Assembly: GCA_964030785.1 (NCBI GenBank)
Contig: OZ034971.1
Location: 44,564,304-44,628,303 of the forward strand
From: Siderastrea siderea
Lineage: Eukaryota; Cnidaria; Anthozoa; Scleractinia; Rhizangiidae
Direction of reading: 5' to 3'
DNA length: 64,000 nt
Below, one piece after another: positions 36,765 through 49,383 of the stretch. The position numbers and the translations under genes were made by a program. Position 1 is the first letter of the stretch. Every line of letters begins with the position of its first letter. The notes under the pieces were generated by a model. That model was not told the origin of the DNA, did no database searches, and saw only the letters and a program-made list of their open reading frames with translations.

Positions 36765-39190
36765 GTTCTGCTCTTCTCACTTTCCCGTTTGAGGCATACT
36801 TAGACAGCCCTGGTAGAACTCAACATGACCAACGTCGATTAGTTCCCTCTGCGCTATTCCCAGTTAAGAGTGATGGGCTGGGTAAATGGTCCATGTTAAG
36901 AATACTAATTAAAAATACTATTGCGCGTGCTAAAAGAAAATCAACGAAGCTCAGCTTCTGAGTGGATATCGCTGATTCCAACACTGTAAGTGTGACCCGA
37001 AAAGTCTTTTTTTGCGACTGGAACAGCAACTGCTTGTTCATATCGCTTGTAAGAGGCGCAAATACCTGCAACTAGTTTCTGAAAAGAATAAGCGACCTCT
37101 ATTCGCAGCCAAAGGAGATGATGGTTTGATTGGCTATTGTACTCGGTGACAGGGGTCCTGACTGCGAGAACTCCAAAGAACCTATCCTTTTACAATAGCG
37201 CGATATAGAGGAAGCGCTCTACAACTACTGCGTGTTAAATCTGGCGTTTTCCTTTTTTTCTTTTTTTTTTAACGGAAATTATCAGTTTTTGAACATTTAC
37301 TCAAAACTGATCCGCACTTCAGTCATTTTGTCTAGTTTCCAATAACGTCGCACCTGAAATTCTCACACGCCTGATTTCCAACAAGAAAATTATTTCCGCA
37401 AATGGCAGCTTCTCGACACTGGTGGCTTGCAAACAGTACTGAAATCCTTCACCGTGAAATTAATTAGACTGTGGGAAAAATATCCTAAAATGCATTCACA
37501 TTAGGGAATATTCGCGTCTTGAAAAGTCGAACTCTGCAGTAAGATATATAAAAAGTATATGGATGTTTGCTATTTTAGACTATGATCGGAAGCTAATACT
37601 TTCTGCTTCAAGTGAACACGTGACAATTTTTTCCTCTCGCCAGAGCGTCACAAAATGTACATCTATGTAATCTGCAACTTGTTTTGCACAGGTCAGAATT
37701 GTGTGGTGAATATGTAGTATCACTCTATTTTCCTAGTGGAAAGATATTTCAGGCATAACTTCGGCGATGTAACATGACACCAAACAGGAGGACGGAATGT
37801 GAGTAAACAAACGCAGTTGTAGCCAAGTGCTACGCATTGAAAACTCACGATTATAGAGAAAAGTAAAATTAAACTTTTTTAGGGAACTTGTAAAAAACAA
37901 ATGGATGCCTTTTTTGTTAACCTTCGATATGCTTTAGTTTAAATCATGGAAAAAAATTCAGCTATCTCTGCGGTTTGTTTTTACGTTGAGGTAGTCCGGC
38001 ATCTGGGATGAAAACATTCCGGTCGAGTTGCTGAAACAAACGCCATCACTATTCCATCGCCTTCTATCTTGTACAATTTCTTTCATAGCTTAAGTTATTT
38101 CTGACGTCCTAATCTTTCGATTCTTTTTCCCATTTTTGCAATCCCATCACCAAAACCTATCCTGTGACTTGACCAGAACCCGTTGCGTGACAGACAAATT
38201 TAGTTAAATCAGACCATAATAACGGTGCGGTTTGTGAGATGAATGTGGAGATCACTGCAAGGTTATTTAGTTTCTTCAGGGAATTAACACTAAGAGTTTT
38301 TAAAAATTCATTTGCCATTCGTTAAGGGATGTGAATGTGATGGCGGAATCGTTGTTCATTAGTTGAAAGTCAATCTAGAGATACCAGGAGATAACGGTCG
38401 ATTCCACGCGTCAAGATGGCCCTTGGACAGTACACCTAAAACTTGACGAAACCTGGCATTTAAACAAAATCTTATTCAAGGTGAGCTAGATATGACCTTT
38501 ATCCTGTACTTTTCATCCAAATACCAAAGGAAACAAGGAAGAAATTCCAAGTTTTCGGCTATTCGGTCGGAGGCACGAGCCTATTGTTTGTACTGGTTGA
38601 CAGGTTAATGTTGTGATTATCGGGATTTTGAGAACGTTTGTACTCGGCGCTGATAAAAAGCCCGAAACTAATTTTTAAACCTGATTTTAGAATGGAAATT
38701 TTCGAATTTTAGAATGGTATTTCGTCTTTCAAGAATTCTGAATTTCAAGTGATTTGGTGTTTTACCGGGGAGGAAAATTTTCTCTTGAAAAACGGTGCCA
38801 AATTGAGAATTCAAAGCAAGCGAATTTTAGTGATTTTTAGCAGCTCGCCATGACCTTGAAAATTAATTCACAGATCCAAAACGGCCTCAATTACTTCATA
38901 CACACTTCAGAAGGAAACTTCCACGTTTAAAATGGGGGCTTTCTGGGGTGCGAATCAAACTAAGCGAAGTTTACGAGAAGGTATGATACACGTTTATTTC
39001 GCGTGTTTACAAGACACGTGTGGCGTAAACGTGTTAAATTTTTTTTTCGGGCTTAAAAATTTTTTTTCGAGAAAAAAATTCCCCCACGTTTCTTAGATTA
39101 CCATAGGGTATCCGTGAAAAATTTCAGAGGGAATTTTATTTTTCATCATGTGCCACCACTCGCGCGATGTTAGTGGACATCCCCTCTTAA

Positions 39191-40093
39191 TTCCAACACA
39201 TATGAAAGATTAGAGGAAAACATATGTTTAATAAGTTACTACGTCGTTCTCTGACCATTGAAAATAAATCCTTCTCCTCCAGAGACCCTCTTGTTAGTGA
39301 ATTAATTTTCCCAAACTGCATTATAGATGACATAGCCACACAAATAAAGCAACCCGCAGAGTGTCATAAATCAGTTGACCCACCCTGACACTGTTATTTC
39401 ACGTACCTTTGATAATAAGACTTGACAAAGAACAAAGCAAAAAGAATTTTGTGAAGCAAAGATTGGCATCTGTCCACGGCGCATACATGTTGCTTCTTCT
39501 GTTTCTTCACGTCTGTTGAGTCCAGCCTAAGCCACTAATGTTTGCTCGCCTTTTTGTGGGGTAGATGGGATGATATATGGATTCCTTTGAAGAACGTGCA
39601 CCAAAACACAATAGCTAACGAACAATGCCTTCCAGAAACACTAAGAATCTATCGTTCGTGGGTATACATTTCCGACTTAACCGTTCAGTATTTAAATATT
39701 GCTTCATACGCCCACACCCCGATAGCACCCCTTCGAGGATCCCACAAAAATTCCCTCCCCCATGATTTTTCGATAATATGAACTTTGTTGTTTCAAAGGG
39801 TCATGACCAATTTTGTTGCAATTGCTTTGTGCGTTTTACCTTCTTTGTTTCCCTATCCATCAGAGATAGCATTTTTGACGTGACCTTAAGCCAGTCCAAT
39901 TAAAAAAGACCATCTGGAGAAATCGAGTGGGTGACAGAAGGCGAAAATTGAATGTTTTACATTTTTTAGTACAAATTGAGGTCATTAGCCAGCAAAGAAA
40001 CGTCATGGGAGTTTTTCTAGAAACGCTAGCTCAATTCGGTAATAACCGAGATCAGAAAAGATAATTCCTCCTAGAGAGCAGGCGCGAAAAGCT
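39191..40093. other. Region without recognised feature
   Basis: AT-rich sequence between the 6.3-kb TTAA element and the repeat copy starting near 40094. No gene, RNA or bounded repeat was found on either strand. Confidence 0.45.
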
Positions 40094-40935
40094 CGTGTAA
40101 TGTGAAAGCACTTCTTTGTCCAATTTTTCCTTTTCTACTTAGGCAGGCAGAAAGATCACAGGAAACTAGTCCTTCGGCAGATGCCTGTCTTAAATCAACA
40201 TTAGAAGGGGGAAACAAAACAGGTTTAAACAGGTAGGTTTTAGACTGCTTCAAAGGTTTTCCTTTGAATGTTATGAAGTAAACAACTGTGGTGACAAAAA
40301 AAAGCAAAGCCTAAAACGGCGAAATAATCTCTGCTGCCTATCCTTTGCTTTGAGCGACTTTCGATCGGGATATCAGAGCCATTATCAGAGCATCAGGCCC
40401 GATCCATGCATTGTGTCGCGTTCTTTCCTTTGACAAGAAAGTTAAATCAGCACACTCAGGGGCACCCAACGAGAATATAGTTCAAAACCACTTAACTTAG
40501 CATTATTGAACGTATTTTAGTATTTAAATGGTAGATATAGGCGTATTTTTATCCCCTAAAAACTTTTCATCTGTTCGGATTTCTTAGCTGAAAGTCTAGT
40601 GATCCGAAAATTATAGGGATCAAAACTTACCTTTTCGAAAATTTTAGCCAGAAAAAGGCTCCCGAAAATTCTAGGTGACCTTTTAAGGGTAGAAATCCGT
40701 TAAAAAATGGGCAATAATACCATATTTTAGATGTTCGAAAATCCTAGAAGAGGCAGGCAAGCAAGAAATTTTACAACAAATGTTCCGAAAATTCTAGATC
40801 TCAAATCGTCTTCCGAACAGATATTTTCCCGAAAATTGTCGTTGGGTGCCCCTGCACACTGTCTTCTCTACCCAGGTTTATATATGGTTAACCGCAAACA
40901 ATAAGGGAATCCTAACAAATTACTGACGTAGTTCA
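40094..40935. repeat. Dispersed repeat, copy 1 (interrupted)
   Basis: Nearly the same sequence as 62105-62513, from GTGTAATGTGAAAGCACTTC to AATAAGGGAATCCTAACAAA, in the same orientation. It carries an extra 404 bases (element plus duplicated target) near 40457. Identity is high, with scattered substitutions and small indels. Confidence 0.88.
40457..40854. mobile_element. 398-bp MITE with 6-bp target duplication and in-window empty site
   Basis: Perfect 16-bp inverted ends CAGGGGCACCCAACGA, flanked by CACACT (40451-40456 and 40855-40860). The other repeat copy has a single CACACT at 62436-62441, the pre-insertion site. The interior is a series of degenerate CCGAAAATTCTAG motifs in both orientations. 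No ORF. Confidence 0.93.
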
Positions 40936-43900
40936 GTTCCAGTAAAGAAGAATACCTCCGATTGAAAAAAGCCACAAAATGTCATTTAAACCAGCCAGGA
41001 CGAACAGGGGAGCATTGAGCTGAAGGTAGACAGGCTTTATTTCAAGATATCTCGATTCTTTTATCACCGGTTAGTCTGTAATAAATCTCTGCAAACCTTA
41101 GGCTTAACGGCTTAATATAAGCAGGACGCTAACAAGCGATTGCGTAATTTAAGAGAGTGGTGCAAGATTAACCGGAAATTAATTAAACAGGACACAATAA
41201 GCAGAAAGAAACAAGATTTATTTCGTCAAGTAAAGATTTATTTCGTGCTATTACATATATTTTCACCATTTTCTTTTTTTAAATGAACTCCACTTACAAT
41301 GCGTCTGGGCTGCCTGTGCCGGAAACCGTTCTTCACTGATTTCACCAAATCATTTTTCCGCGATATCTAATCCTGAAGCTATTGCTCAAGAACTCGGTCC
41401 TTTTCTCTCGCCTCCATTTGACCACTTTGTCGGGTCGCCGATGGGCGCTGTTCCGAAAAAGCGCTCAATGCCGGTCACTGGATGCCGGTTAAATGGCGCA
41501 TCAGTGGTGGTTGGACACGGTCCGCAAAGCATGATGGGGCTATCGCTCGATTCGAGCTCAGTTGCAATGAACCTTCGTACTGTGCGGATCTCGAAGAGCG
41601 AAAAAAAAATTAACTACAAGAGCTGGAAATAAGAAAGATGGAAGTTTCTCCGATTCTTGTGGTCAAATTATCCTTTGTTTACATCTGAATATTTGATGTA
41701 ACATTTTAACGGCTAGTTTCATGCATTGATCGATTGAACGCGTACACGTGGAGACTTCAATCCCGGGTTTATCAGGAATAAGCCTCTTTAGTAACTTATA
41801 TGTGCAAACATCTCACCATGAATAGCCTCTTGGGCCATGAAGGACTTATTTCCAATCATCGAAAGTGAAAACACAGATGCCTGGCTTTCTGAGGTCTTAT
41901 AATTGCTACAGTTGTGTGAAATCGTAAGTTTTGCCCGATGGATAAGCGTCGAGTACGTGTCATGAAAAACCTTACGGATGTTCATTTTATAGCATTAACA
42001 GTCCTTTAACTTCCAGGGTGTCCAAAAGCTTCTGTTTCTCAAAAATACCGTTGATGCAGGATGTAGTAATCCTGAAGGGCTTGTCTGAAATTATACTTTC
42101 ACAGCTTCGGTAAACAAGGCTGTATTAAAATATAAGTCTTAATTGTTCAAATTGCTAGCTGTCAATATGAATTAATTAATTAATTTGTTTTGCTTTTGAA
42201 AGTAACTGATGCTGACAAAGTTAGTCTGTGATTGAACGAGAATTCCACTTTCTTTTGCAGTGGACATGAAAATCTGTCTTTAGAAAATTTAACAAGGCTC
42301 TGTTCAGCCTGTAGAATGTGTGGCAATACTATATACAGTGCACCCATATTTTTTCTCTCAGCTACTTCAATGAAAGCATGGACTCATTTACCCACAAGGA
42401 CCTCAAGCAGAAAATAGTTTTTTACCCTTAATGCAGGGTTGTTGGGGGCTTTGCACTGATTATCACGACAAAATTATCGAGGTCACAGAGGACCTGTTTA
42501 GCTTGGATCCTTTTAAAACTAGTGAAGCACATTAGAGCAATACATCCAATGTCATTTCTACAAATCTGTCAATTCTTTCAATGAGTAAAGTGATATTTTT
42601 ATAATTATTAGAATGCTGTCCCAACTACAGAGCAAACTCTAACTAAATTTGACCTTTGAGCATTTACCCCTTGCAAACAATGGCCCAGTCCTTCGTTTGT
42701 TTACTTCAGACCTCTACCTTGTTGAAAAGTCAATGGTGGATCCAGAGAAGGGGCCAAGGGTATTCCCCCTTTTTGTTCAAAAGAAAATAAGGCTGCACAA
42801 AACAGACTAACAGACAGTAATATACATGAAAAGAAAAAACAATTATGGAGTTATTCATTTACTCCAGACTATAACGAAGCAGAGCGCAGATTAGCTTGTG
42901 TCCAACAGCATACTCCACTCACAAAGCATCTGATTTTTTTTGGCGATTTACTTATAGTCAGAATATAGTACAGAATAACACCACGATATAACTCCACAAA
43001 ACTTTTGTATTTTTTTGTCTCCCCTCACCCACCATTAAACTTGGACCCCACCCTCCGTGAAAGGCTGGACTCACCACTGGGTACCAAGTCTGCCTGTTAA
43101 GTCAAGTACATGTAACTTTGTTTAAATAATACCAGCACAAGATTTCATACCATTACGAGTCATACCGGTGCCAGTTTATTCTGGTTGTTGTACCAGATCA
43201 AGATTTTCGATCCGGTGCAAAAACTTGTACCATAGTCATGTAAACACTGTAAGACCACTAATTTTGGTGTGAAATCTGTCTCCTGGAAGACAATTCAGTA
43301 GAAAACAAATAAGGATTGATATCAATGTAAAAATTGATGAAGAAAGCGAAAGTTGCGAGTTCCATTAGAAAAGGGATATTTAATCAATTCACAGTTCTCA
43401 ACCCTTTTATGGGTGTCAATAACTTTAATTGTTATTAATAACAACTAAACTGACCAACTGAAAGGGATGTTCAATCAATAATTCACAATTCTCCCTCAAT
43501 AGCTCTAGATTTTATTTCTTACAGCAGATGTACCCCACTAACTTGAACCGACCCCGCCCCCCACCCCCACCTGCTCACAACTATATTGAACTGAAAATAT
43601 TTTTATTGTTTTCCTTGGTTGATCTTGCTCAGTTATTTACTATTGGCTTTCTCAAATTTTTGATATCTCAAACAATTTTTGGTTTCTCTTGCATGTTTAA
43701 GATACCACCGTGAATTTCCAATCTGAGTTACTGATCAATACTGAATTTTTGTTAACTTTCTCAATGGTTCACTGCACAGAGGTTGTGTGATGTGACTATA
43801 TATTAAGACCCTAAAGCCCAAATAATTTGATCATTTCAGCAAACAAAATGTGATTCTTGAAAGTTTGTTGTATACAGGGCAACAGAGCAGACTGAAGAAA

Positions 43901-44400
43901 CCATGGCCTCTTAACCTAAAGGCAACAAAACAAAGAAGGGAAAACACTCGATTGGGATGCCACACCATACTGTTGATACTTGTCATAATTAAAATAAGAC
44001 GATCACTCAAGTTAATATTTCGCGGGTAATTTTCACATCTCGCAGCGTGAGAGTAATATTGGAGAGAAAATTCGACAACTTAAACAACGCATAATTCTCA
44101 AACTAGAGGGGCGCTATCGGGCGCTATATGATTTTATAAAAGCAAATTTATCCATCTTGATCTTGGTGTAAAATAAACGGTTTTAGATTTTTGGGTTAGC
44201 CTACAAATTCTCAAAATGTAAGACCTACTCAAATATCGTGAAAGCACACGTTGCTCGATCCACCTACAACGAAATTGTGCTCAAACTTAACTTACAAAAG
44301 ATGACCAGATCCAAAAATCTCAAGACATCTAGATACACACCAATCCTAATTATTCTTGTTAAATGTAAGTTGCACTGGGGACAGATAGCACGTTAAAATG
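40936..44400. other. Region without recognised gene
   Basis: AT-rich sequence. At 41500-41535 the phrase GGTTGGACACGGTCCGCAAA is an inverted relative of 44494-44525, so a small dispersed repeat is present. A short direct repeat (AAGGGATATTTAATCAATTC and relative) lies at 43372 and 43463. No exon chain was found. Confidence 0.45.
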
Positions 44401-44472
44401 ACAAGAAGTGAAGCGCGCATTCCCGTCAAAGGCCGCCATGTTGATTTCTCGTCCTGGTTAAGAGACTGCTCG

Positions 44473-44644
44473 TGATTGGCTAATATAATGATCCACCATG
44501 CCTTTCGGACCGTGTCCAACCACCACATAAATGATTTATCTTGGCCCGCTGGCCTCTCTGTTAACGATGGGATCCCTAAGGATTCCTTCTCTTGCACTTA
44601 TGACAGATCGACAAGGCAATCGCCCACCTTAATGTTTATCCGAC
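44473..44644 (+). pseudogene. DIRS-like reverse transcriptase, 5-prime fragment
   Basis: Reads HHINDLSWPAGLSVNDGIP, the early reverse-transcriptase block of DIRS-type retrotransposons. It is cut at the 9-bp target duplication (44636-44644); the reading continues on the far side of the 12.9-kb insertion at 57592. No Gag-like part was found upstream. Confidence 0.65.
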
Positions 44645-44659
44645 GAGTTTTACTAACAT

Positions 44660-44755
44660 GCGAGCCAGCGAGCCATGCGAGTCATAGTGCGAGCCATGCG
44701 AGTCATAGTGCGAGCCATGCGAGTCATAGTGCGAGCCATGCGAGTCAAGCAAAAA
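44660..44755. repeat. 21-bp tandem repeat, about 4 copies, in the left terminus
   Basis: Unit CGAGCCATGCGAGTCATAGTG; an inverted, more degenerate counterpart lies at 57485-57570 in the right terminus. Subterminal arrays of this kind can be transposase-binding sites, which is inference here. Confidence 0.9.
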
Positions 44756-45159
44756 ATTTAAAAAGATAAAGAAAAGAAAGAAATAAAATAAGTATGCACA
44801 AGTATCTACAGGACTATAACGAAGTCCTGGATTAAAAGAACATTCTTCTTTTGTCCACGTTATGCGTGCATGGCAAAATTGCCCAGAAATTCTTTTATTT
44901 GCCCGTACAAAATTGGAATGACGTCGTTGATCGAAACGCCTTCGACTGAACAACAGAAAAAAGACATAGGTTTTTAAGCTTCATTACGGACTCATCTTTC
45001 ATTAGTTCAGATGCTTAAGAATTTCTTTTCTTTTCTTTTAGAGGTTGTGATTTATAATTGAAACGCAATATTTGTAGTGTATGTAATCTGTAATCTTATT
45101 AAATTTCTTTTTCATATGTTGATGTTTACATGTATATCCACAACTCGATTAATCGGAGT

Positions 45160-45235
45160 CTGGGTTTTTGTCGAGGGTCGAGGGTCGAGGGTACCATGTC
45201 GAGGGTCGAGGGTACCATGTCGAGGGTATTTAAAA
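45160..45235. repeat. GTCGAGG-type tandem repeat, left arm
   Basis: GTCGAGG and GTACCAT units. The inverted counterpart is at 57157-57240 in the right arm, next to a shared GACTCGATTAATCG-type motif. Confidence 0.88.
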
Positions 45236-45368
45236 AATGAAATAAGATAAAAATAAAATAAAAGAAAAAATAATTAAAAAATAATTTCATAAAATATGAT
45301 TTCTAAAAAGTAAAATTAAAAAAACCAACTGAACACAACTAAAATTACGATAACTTTATGGTGATATT

Positions 45369-46256
45369 AGAGCGCTTTTCAAATGAGTGTCGTAAAACCA
45401 AAACCAAACTAATTACCCCAGCCAATCACCACAAAAACAAATTACCCAATGAACCAATCAGAACTCGAAGTAAATACATGTAACCAGCGCCAAGCGCGGG
45501 AAAACGCGCGCGAGCAAGTGGCGATTGGTTTGAGTTTTGCTTCTGATTGGTCGTGAAAGTGGCGCGAGATGTTTTAACCAATCAACAACAACAACAACAA
45601 CACTTGCGCTTTATTTGCATGACCATAAAACATTACAGTATTGCAAAAGCATAAGATAATATATAATAACAATAATTACAATAAAAAGTCATTAAACAAA
45701 ACTAATCAAATAATCACTGATCAAGAATTTGACAATAATTTGTCTCTCATTTCAAAACAGGACGATATAAACTGCACTAATTGCATATTAATATAATAGT
45801 CAGTGGAGTTCATTAATTGCACAATCAAGGTTGAAATTGATAGCTGCTTGGGATTCGAAATTACATGATCTATTTTACTGAAAAAGTTGTCTCTAAGTGA
45901 TGAATATCTTGGACAATGAAATAGAAAATGGGTTTCATCTTCAACATTATGCCCACAAATAGTGCATAGTCTGTCACTTCTGGGGACATTGTTATATCTT
46001 CCTGTTTCAATCAGGAGTTTGTGATTACTTATTCTTAGTTTCACAAGCGTTTTTCGATTGGGATTTTTTCTAGTCAAATGTAAATAAGGCGAAGGTGTAT
46101 AACTGTCTTTAATAGTATTATAAAATTCTAGTTTTTGAGAATTACAAAGAGAATGTTTCCAATAAGCGATATATTTCTTTTTCAATCACAGAGCGAAGTA
46201 AAGCAAAACCAAAGCAAAACGCGAATTACTTTCGACACTCAATTGAAAACCGCTCT
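45369..46256. mobile_element. MITE with ATT target duplication, carrying a LINE fragment
   Basis: Inverted ends AGAGCGCTTTTCAAATGAGT and (other strand) AGAGCGGTTTTCAATTGAGT, flanked by ATT (45366-45368, 46257-46259). The inverted right arm of the host element lacks it near 57005-57015, giving an empty site. The family is abundant in corals by recollection. A LINE 3-prime fragment occupies its middle. Confidence 0.8.
45721..46185 (-). pseudogene. LINE reverse-transcriptase C-terminal fragment
   Basis: 154 residues open on the minus strand: LVKLRISNHKLLIETGRYNN then a Cys/His finger CTICGHNVEDETHFLFHCPRY, the end region of non-LTR retrotransposon ORF2. The 3-prime flank at 45580-45605 is a short CAA (minus: TTG) tail. 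5-prime truncated, as usual for LINE insertions, and nested in the MITE. Confidence 0.85.
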
Positions 46257-47012
46257 ATTGACGTCAGTTATGTTTGATACTATGTTTGATCGAAACATCT
46301 TCGGATCATCCTCGGAAGTCTTCGGGAAACTTCGGAAATCTTCGGGAAATTCGTCAAAAACTTCGTTATTGGTATGCTAATAAACTAAACAAAATAATAC
46401 ACGATGCATGAATTTTTCTCCTCGTGTTCAACTCTATATTAAAGATTTCGCTGCTTTCACTCGTGTGATCTCGAGTTAAACACTTGCAAAGAAATTTCAT
46501 ATCTCCGCGCACCCACGCACCCATGCATTGCATTATATTTGATGACGAGTGCTCCACGAGAGAGTGCTGCAGGGATCAACGCAGCTTGAAACGTCTTGAC
46601 AGATTCATCATACACAATTGATAAAATGTGTCGCGAAAACAAAGAGAAATTGAAGAGAAGTATTCTACAGCAACCTTCCAGCCTCGGAAAGTTAAGTGGT
46701 TGATTAATCCTGACTGTGTGCGAGTCTCGCGATCCGAGATAACAAAATTACAAGGTACTGCTTGCACTACGTAAAATTGTGTTTGTTTTTCAAAAAAAAA
46801 TGTCAGTGCGGACGTTTTTTCCACCCGACAAAATTTTTTTGAAGTACGTGTCAATGCCCTATCAAAAAAGCGCAACCGAAACATTTTCATTTTGCGGGAG
46901 CATTTTTTGCGTTAAGACTTCGACTGCAATCACAGACACAAACGCGCATCACGAAACCTCGCTATCTAATCTAAAAATGTGATCTCAGTTTGTTCACCAT
47001 CATTATTCATGT

Positions 47013-47280
47013 TTACTTTGAAACAACATTTAGATCACATGCTTCAAGGACAGCACGCTGCCCAAGTTCCAATGCAGCAAAAAGCTCGTTGGAAATGAAG
47101 ACAAGGCCAGTAAAAACCGGATTTTTGCGCCTTATATGTGCAGACGACGGGTGATAATAAGTGTTACAGTAATCATGGCTAGATACGAGTTGTCCCGTTA
47201 CTTCGTTTCTCCGAATTACCCTTCTATCCACGTGCTTAACGACAAGGTTAAAGCCATCCTTAACACAACAGATTATCCTT
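47013..47280 (-). pseudogene. Coding-like fragment of the outer element
   Basis: Minus-strand reading DGFNLVVKHVDRRVIRRNEV, HDYCNTYYHPSSAHIRRKNP, FTGLVFISNELFAALELGQR is open over about 80 residues and looks protein-coding by composition. I do not recognise the domain. It lies in the host element just outside the 9.1-kb insertion and may be what remains of its own gene. Confidence 0.35.
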
Positions 47281-48529
47281 CACTGGATTTGCCCTAAAAG
47301 AGGGGGACATGGGGATTTGCGGTGCTGCGGTGCCGCTAATTTTTTTTGTGCGGTGTTGCGGTGAATAAAATCCCATCTCGCGGTGTTGCGGTGATCTCAA
47401 ATCGTACGGTGTGCGGTGTTTTTTATTTTAAACCTGCGATGCTCGGTGAAAAAAATTTCTTGCAGACCCTTAACGGTGTTGTGGTTTATTGTTTGACACA
47501 TTTGACCGACTTACCCCCTTGTCGAGTAACTGTCAAAACCTGTTTATATTCGTCAAACCGTTTGGAAACAAACGTGGTATCAAATCTGTGTCAAGCAGTG
47601 AATGCCTGGCCATTTCCGTTTAAATTTATAAGTAACTTGACCATTGCTACGCGGACTGTCAGGGATCCTGTCAGCCTCCTTGTGTTTCAAGGCGCGTGGT
47701 CAAACGGCTGCAACATGGAAGAGGTCGAAGAGGTCATTGAGCCTACAACAGAGTGCATAATCGACTGTGTCGCTTTTTTATGAAGAGGGAAAAGGGGGGC
47801 GGGAACTACCGGCCTAAAAAGAAATTTAGGTGTCGGATCAACAGAAGTGAAAAGTGCCTGACGAAGCTTAGAGAATCTATTTGGTAAGTTCGTAACACGC
47901 TACCTTGCATTCTTTATATCTGAGCGACTGAAAATAGAGTTCTTAGAGTTCTTAGGAGAATTAGGCAGTTCAACCACATTCCTGCTAGGCGCAAGGTCAT
48001 GCTTTGGAAGAGCCATTCGATTCAACAATCGCCTCCTGTCCAAAGTGATTATCGTTAGTTATGCAATGTAGTATATATTACGAGTGCTGTGATTGGTCGT
48101 TGCCCAAGATGTATTAGAGTACAGACACATGGATGCCGTGATAGGAAACTTGTTTTATTTGTTTTGTCGAACATGGCGCGCGGTTTTGAAAATGTTTGCG
48201 AGATTATTTCGGTTTAAGCAAGTGAAGGGCCCGAAAAATGTTTAGCAGGAGCTGTTTACAAGTAGGAAAAACGGAGAAACCAATACAAAAAGAGTTCTTG
48301 ACGACTTGAAAATGCCTTAACTGGAAGAAATCTTCACAGCAGTGACATCTTGTGTCATCGCTACGAGAGTGTCGCAGTTGATACATGAATTCGGGAAGAA
48401 AGCCAAGTGAAGGCGTTGAAAAGCTTTTCGGAGAAACTGTGTACAAGTAAGATAAAGAAGAAAAGAAGAAGCAGAGACGCCGTCTATTTGTTTAATAGAC
48501 GATAAAGGAGCGCTATCATCCCAGAAAAC

Positions 48530-49084
48530 ATTACCACCATTTTCGCTACTACGCGACTTTTCTTTTCAAAACACCTTTGAGCACTTTGCAATACGCCTCC
48601 GTCAATCATACCTTATATGGGAAGTGTCTGATGTTACCGCAGTTGAATTGAACTCGTAGGAATAAAGATGACCCCAAAGTATCCCGTAAATTTGCGCTGG
48701 CGAGTCATATATTGACTAGTAAGAGGCTTTAGAGTCGTTGATGTTGCGAGAATACTTCACGTTTGGCAGACATTTGTGAAGAAAATTCGACATTTCTTCA
48801 GAATTAAATACCCGCTCGGTGGATTACCCTATGCGGCGGATGGTAAGCTTGCGTTTAATTTCGTGAATAAGCTAAACCAAGTGTGAAGTAATGATTCTTG
48901 CTTTTCTGACCCGAAAATAGCAAATGACATCTTATTCGCCAGGAGTATAACTGAAAATATCCCGAAGTGTACGAGGACGAAATTCAGGAGCGGATAGAGT
49001 ATGGAAAGGGAAAACGAATCGTGATCAGCGTGCCTTCGATCAACCCATTCGTGAAGAAAATTGGCTTGACAAGTAAAATAGGGT
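48530..49084. repeat. Left internal inverted arm of the 9.1-kb element
   Basis: Inverted match to 54991-55981, for example GGTGGATTACCCTATGCGGC and GCGTGCCTTCGATCAACCCA. Short open stretches exist in both arms (ISVPSINPFVKK), with splice-like ends in the right arm, but the copies differ in frame, so I do not annotate an exon. Confidence 0.85.
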
Positions 49085-49383
49085 CCTGAAGGGGGGGTAC
49101 CAATCCCATTTCCCAGCCCAATTTTTTTCCAAATCCCACTTCCCAGTATTTAAATCCCATTCCCATTAGCAGAATTCAGAAAAAATCCCAGTGTCATACA
49201 TACGAGCTCTTTTCTCTTACCATCCGCAAAATTAGGGCTTCTAAATACGACCCAACGAAGACCCAAAAATTCACGAGGATTTGCGAAGATGCTCTGAAGA
49301 CGATAGAATCCTTTTAGACTGGTAAAACGTGCAAGTAGGGAAGTTATTAATAGTGATTGTTTAGGTAACAAGTTCATGTCACT

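Larger units (their letters stand above)
32905..39186. mobile_element. 6.3-kb TTAA-target element with about 0.75-kb inverted ends
   Basis: Left arm about 32905-33665, right arm about 38395-39186, inverted and diverged. Outer ends read GAGGCAATGTTCACTAA and, on the other strand, GAGGGGATGTCCACTAA. TTAA flanks both sides (32901-32904 and 39187-39190), as expected for piggyBac- or Kolobok-type insertion. The interior contains nested insertions (34076-34504, 35344-36358) and fragments, but no transposase I can see, so it is non-autonomous or gutted. Confidence 0.8.
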
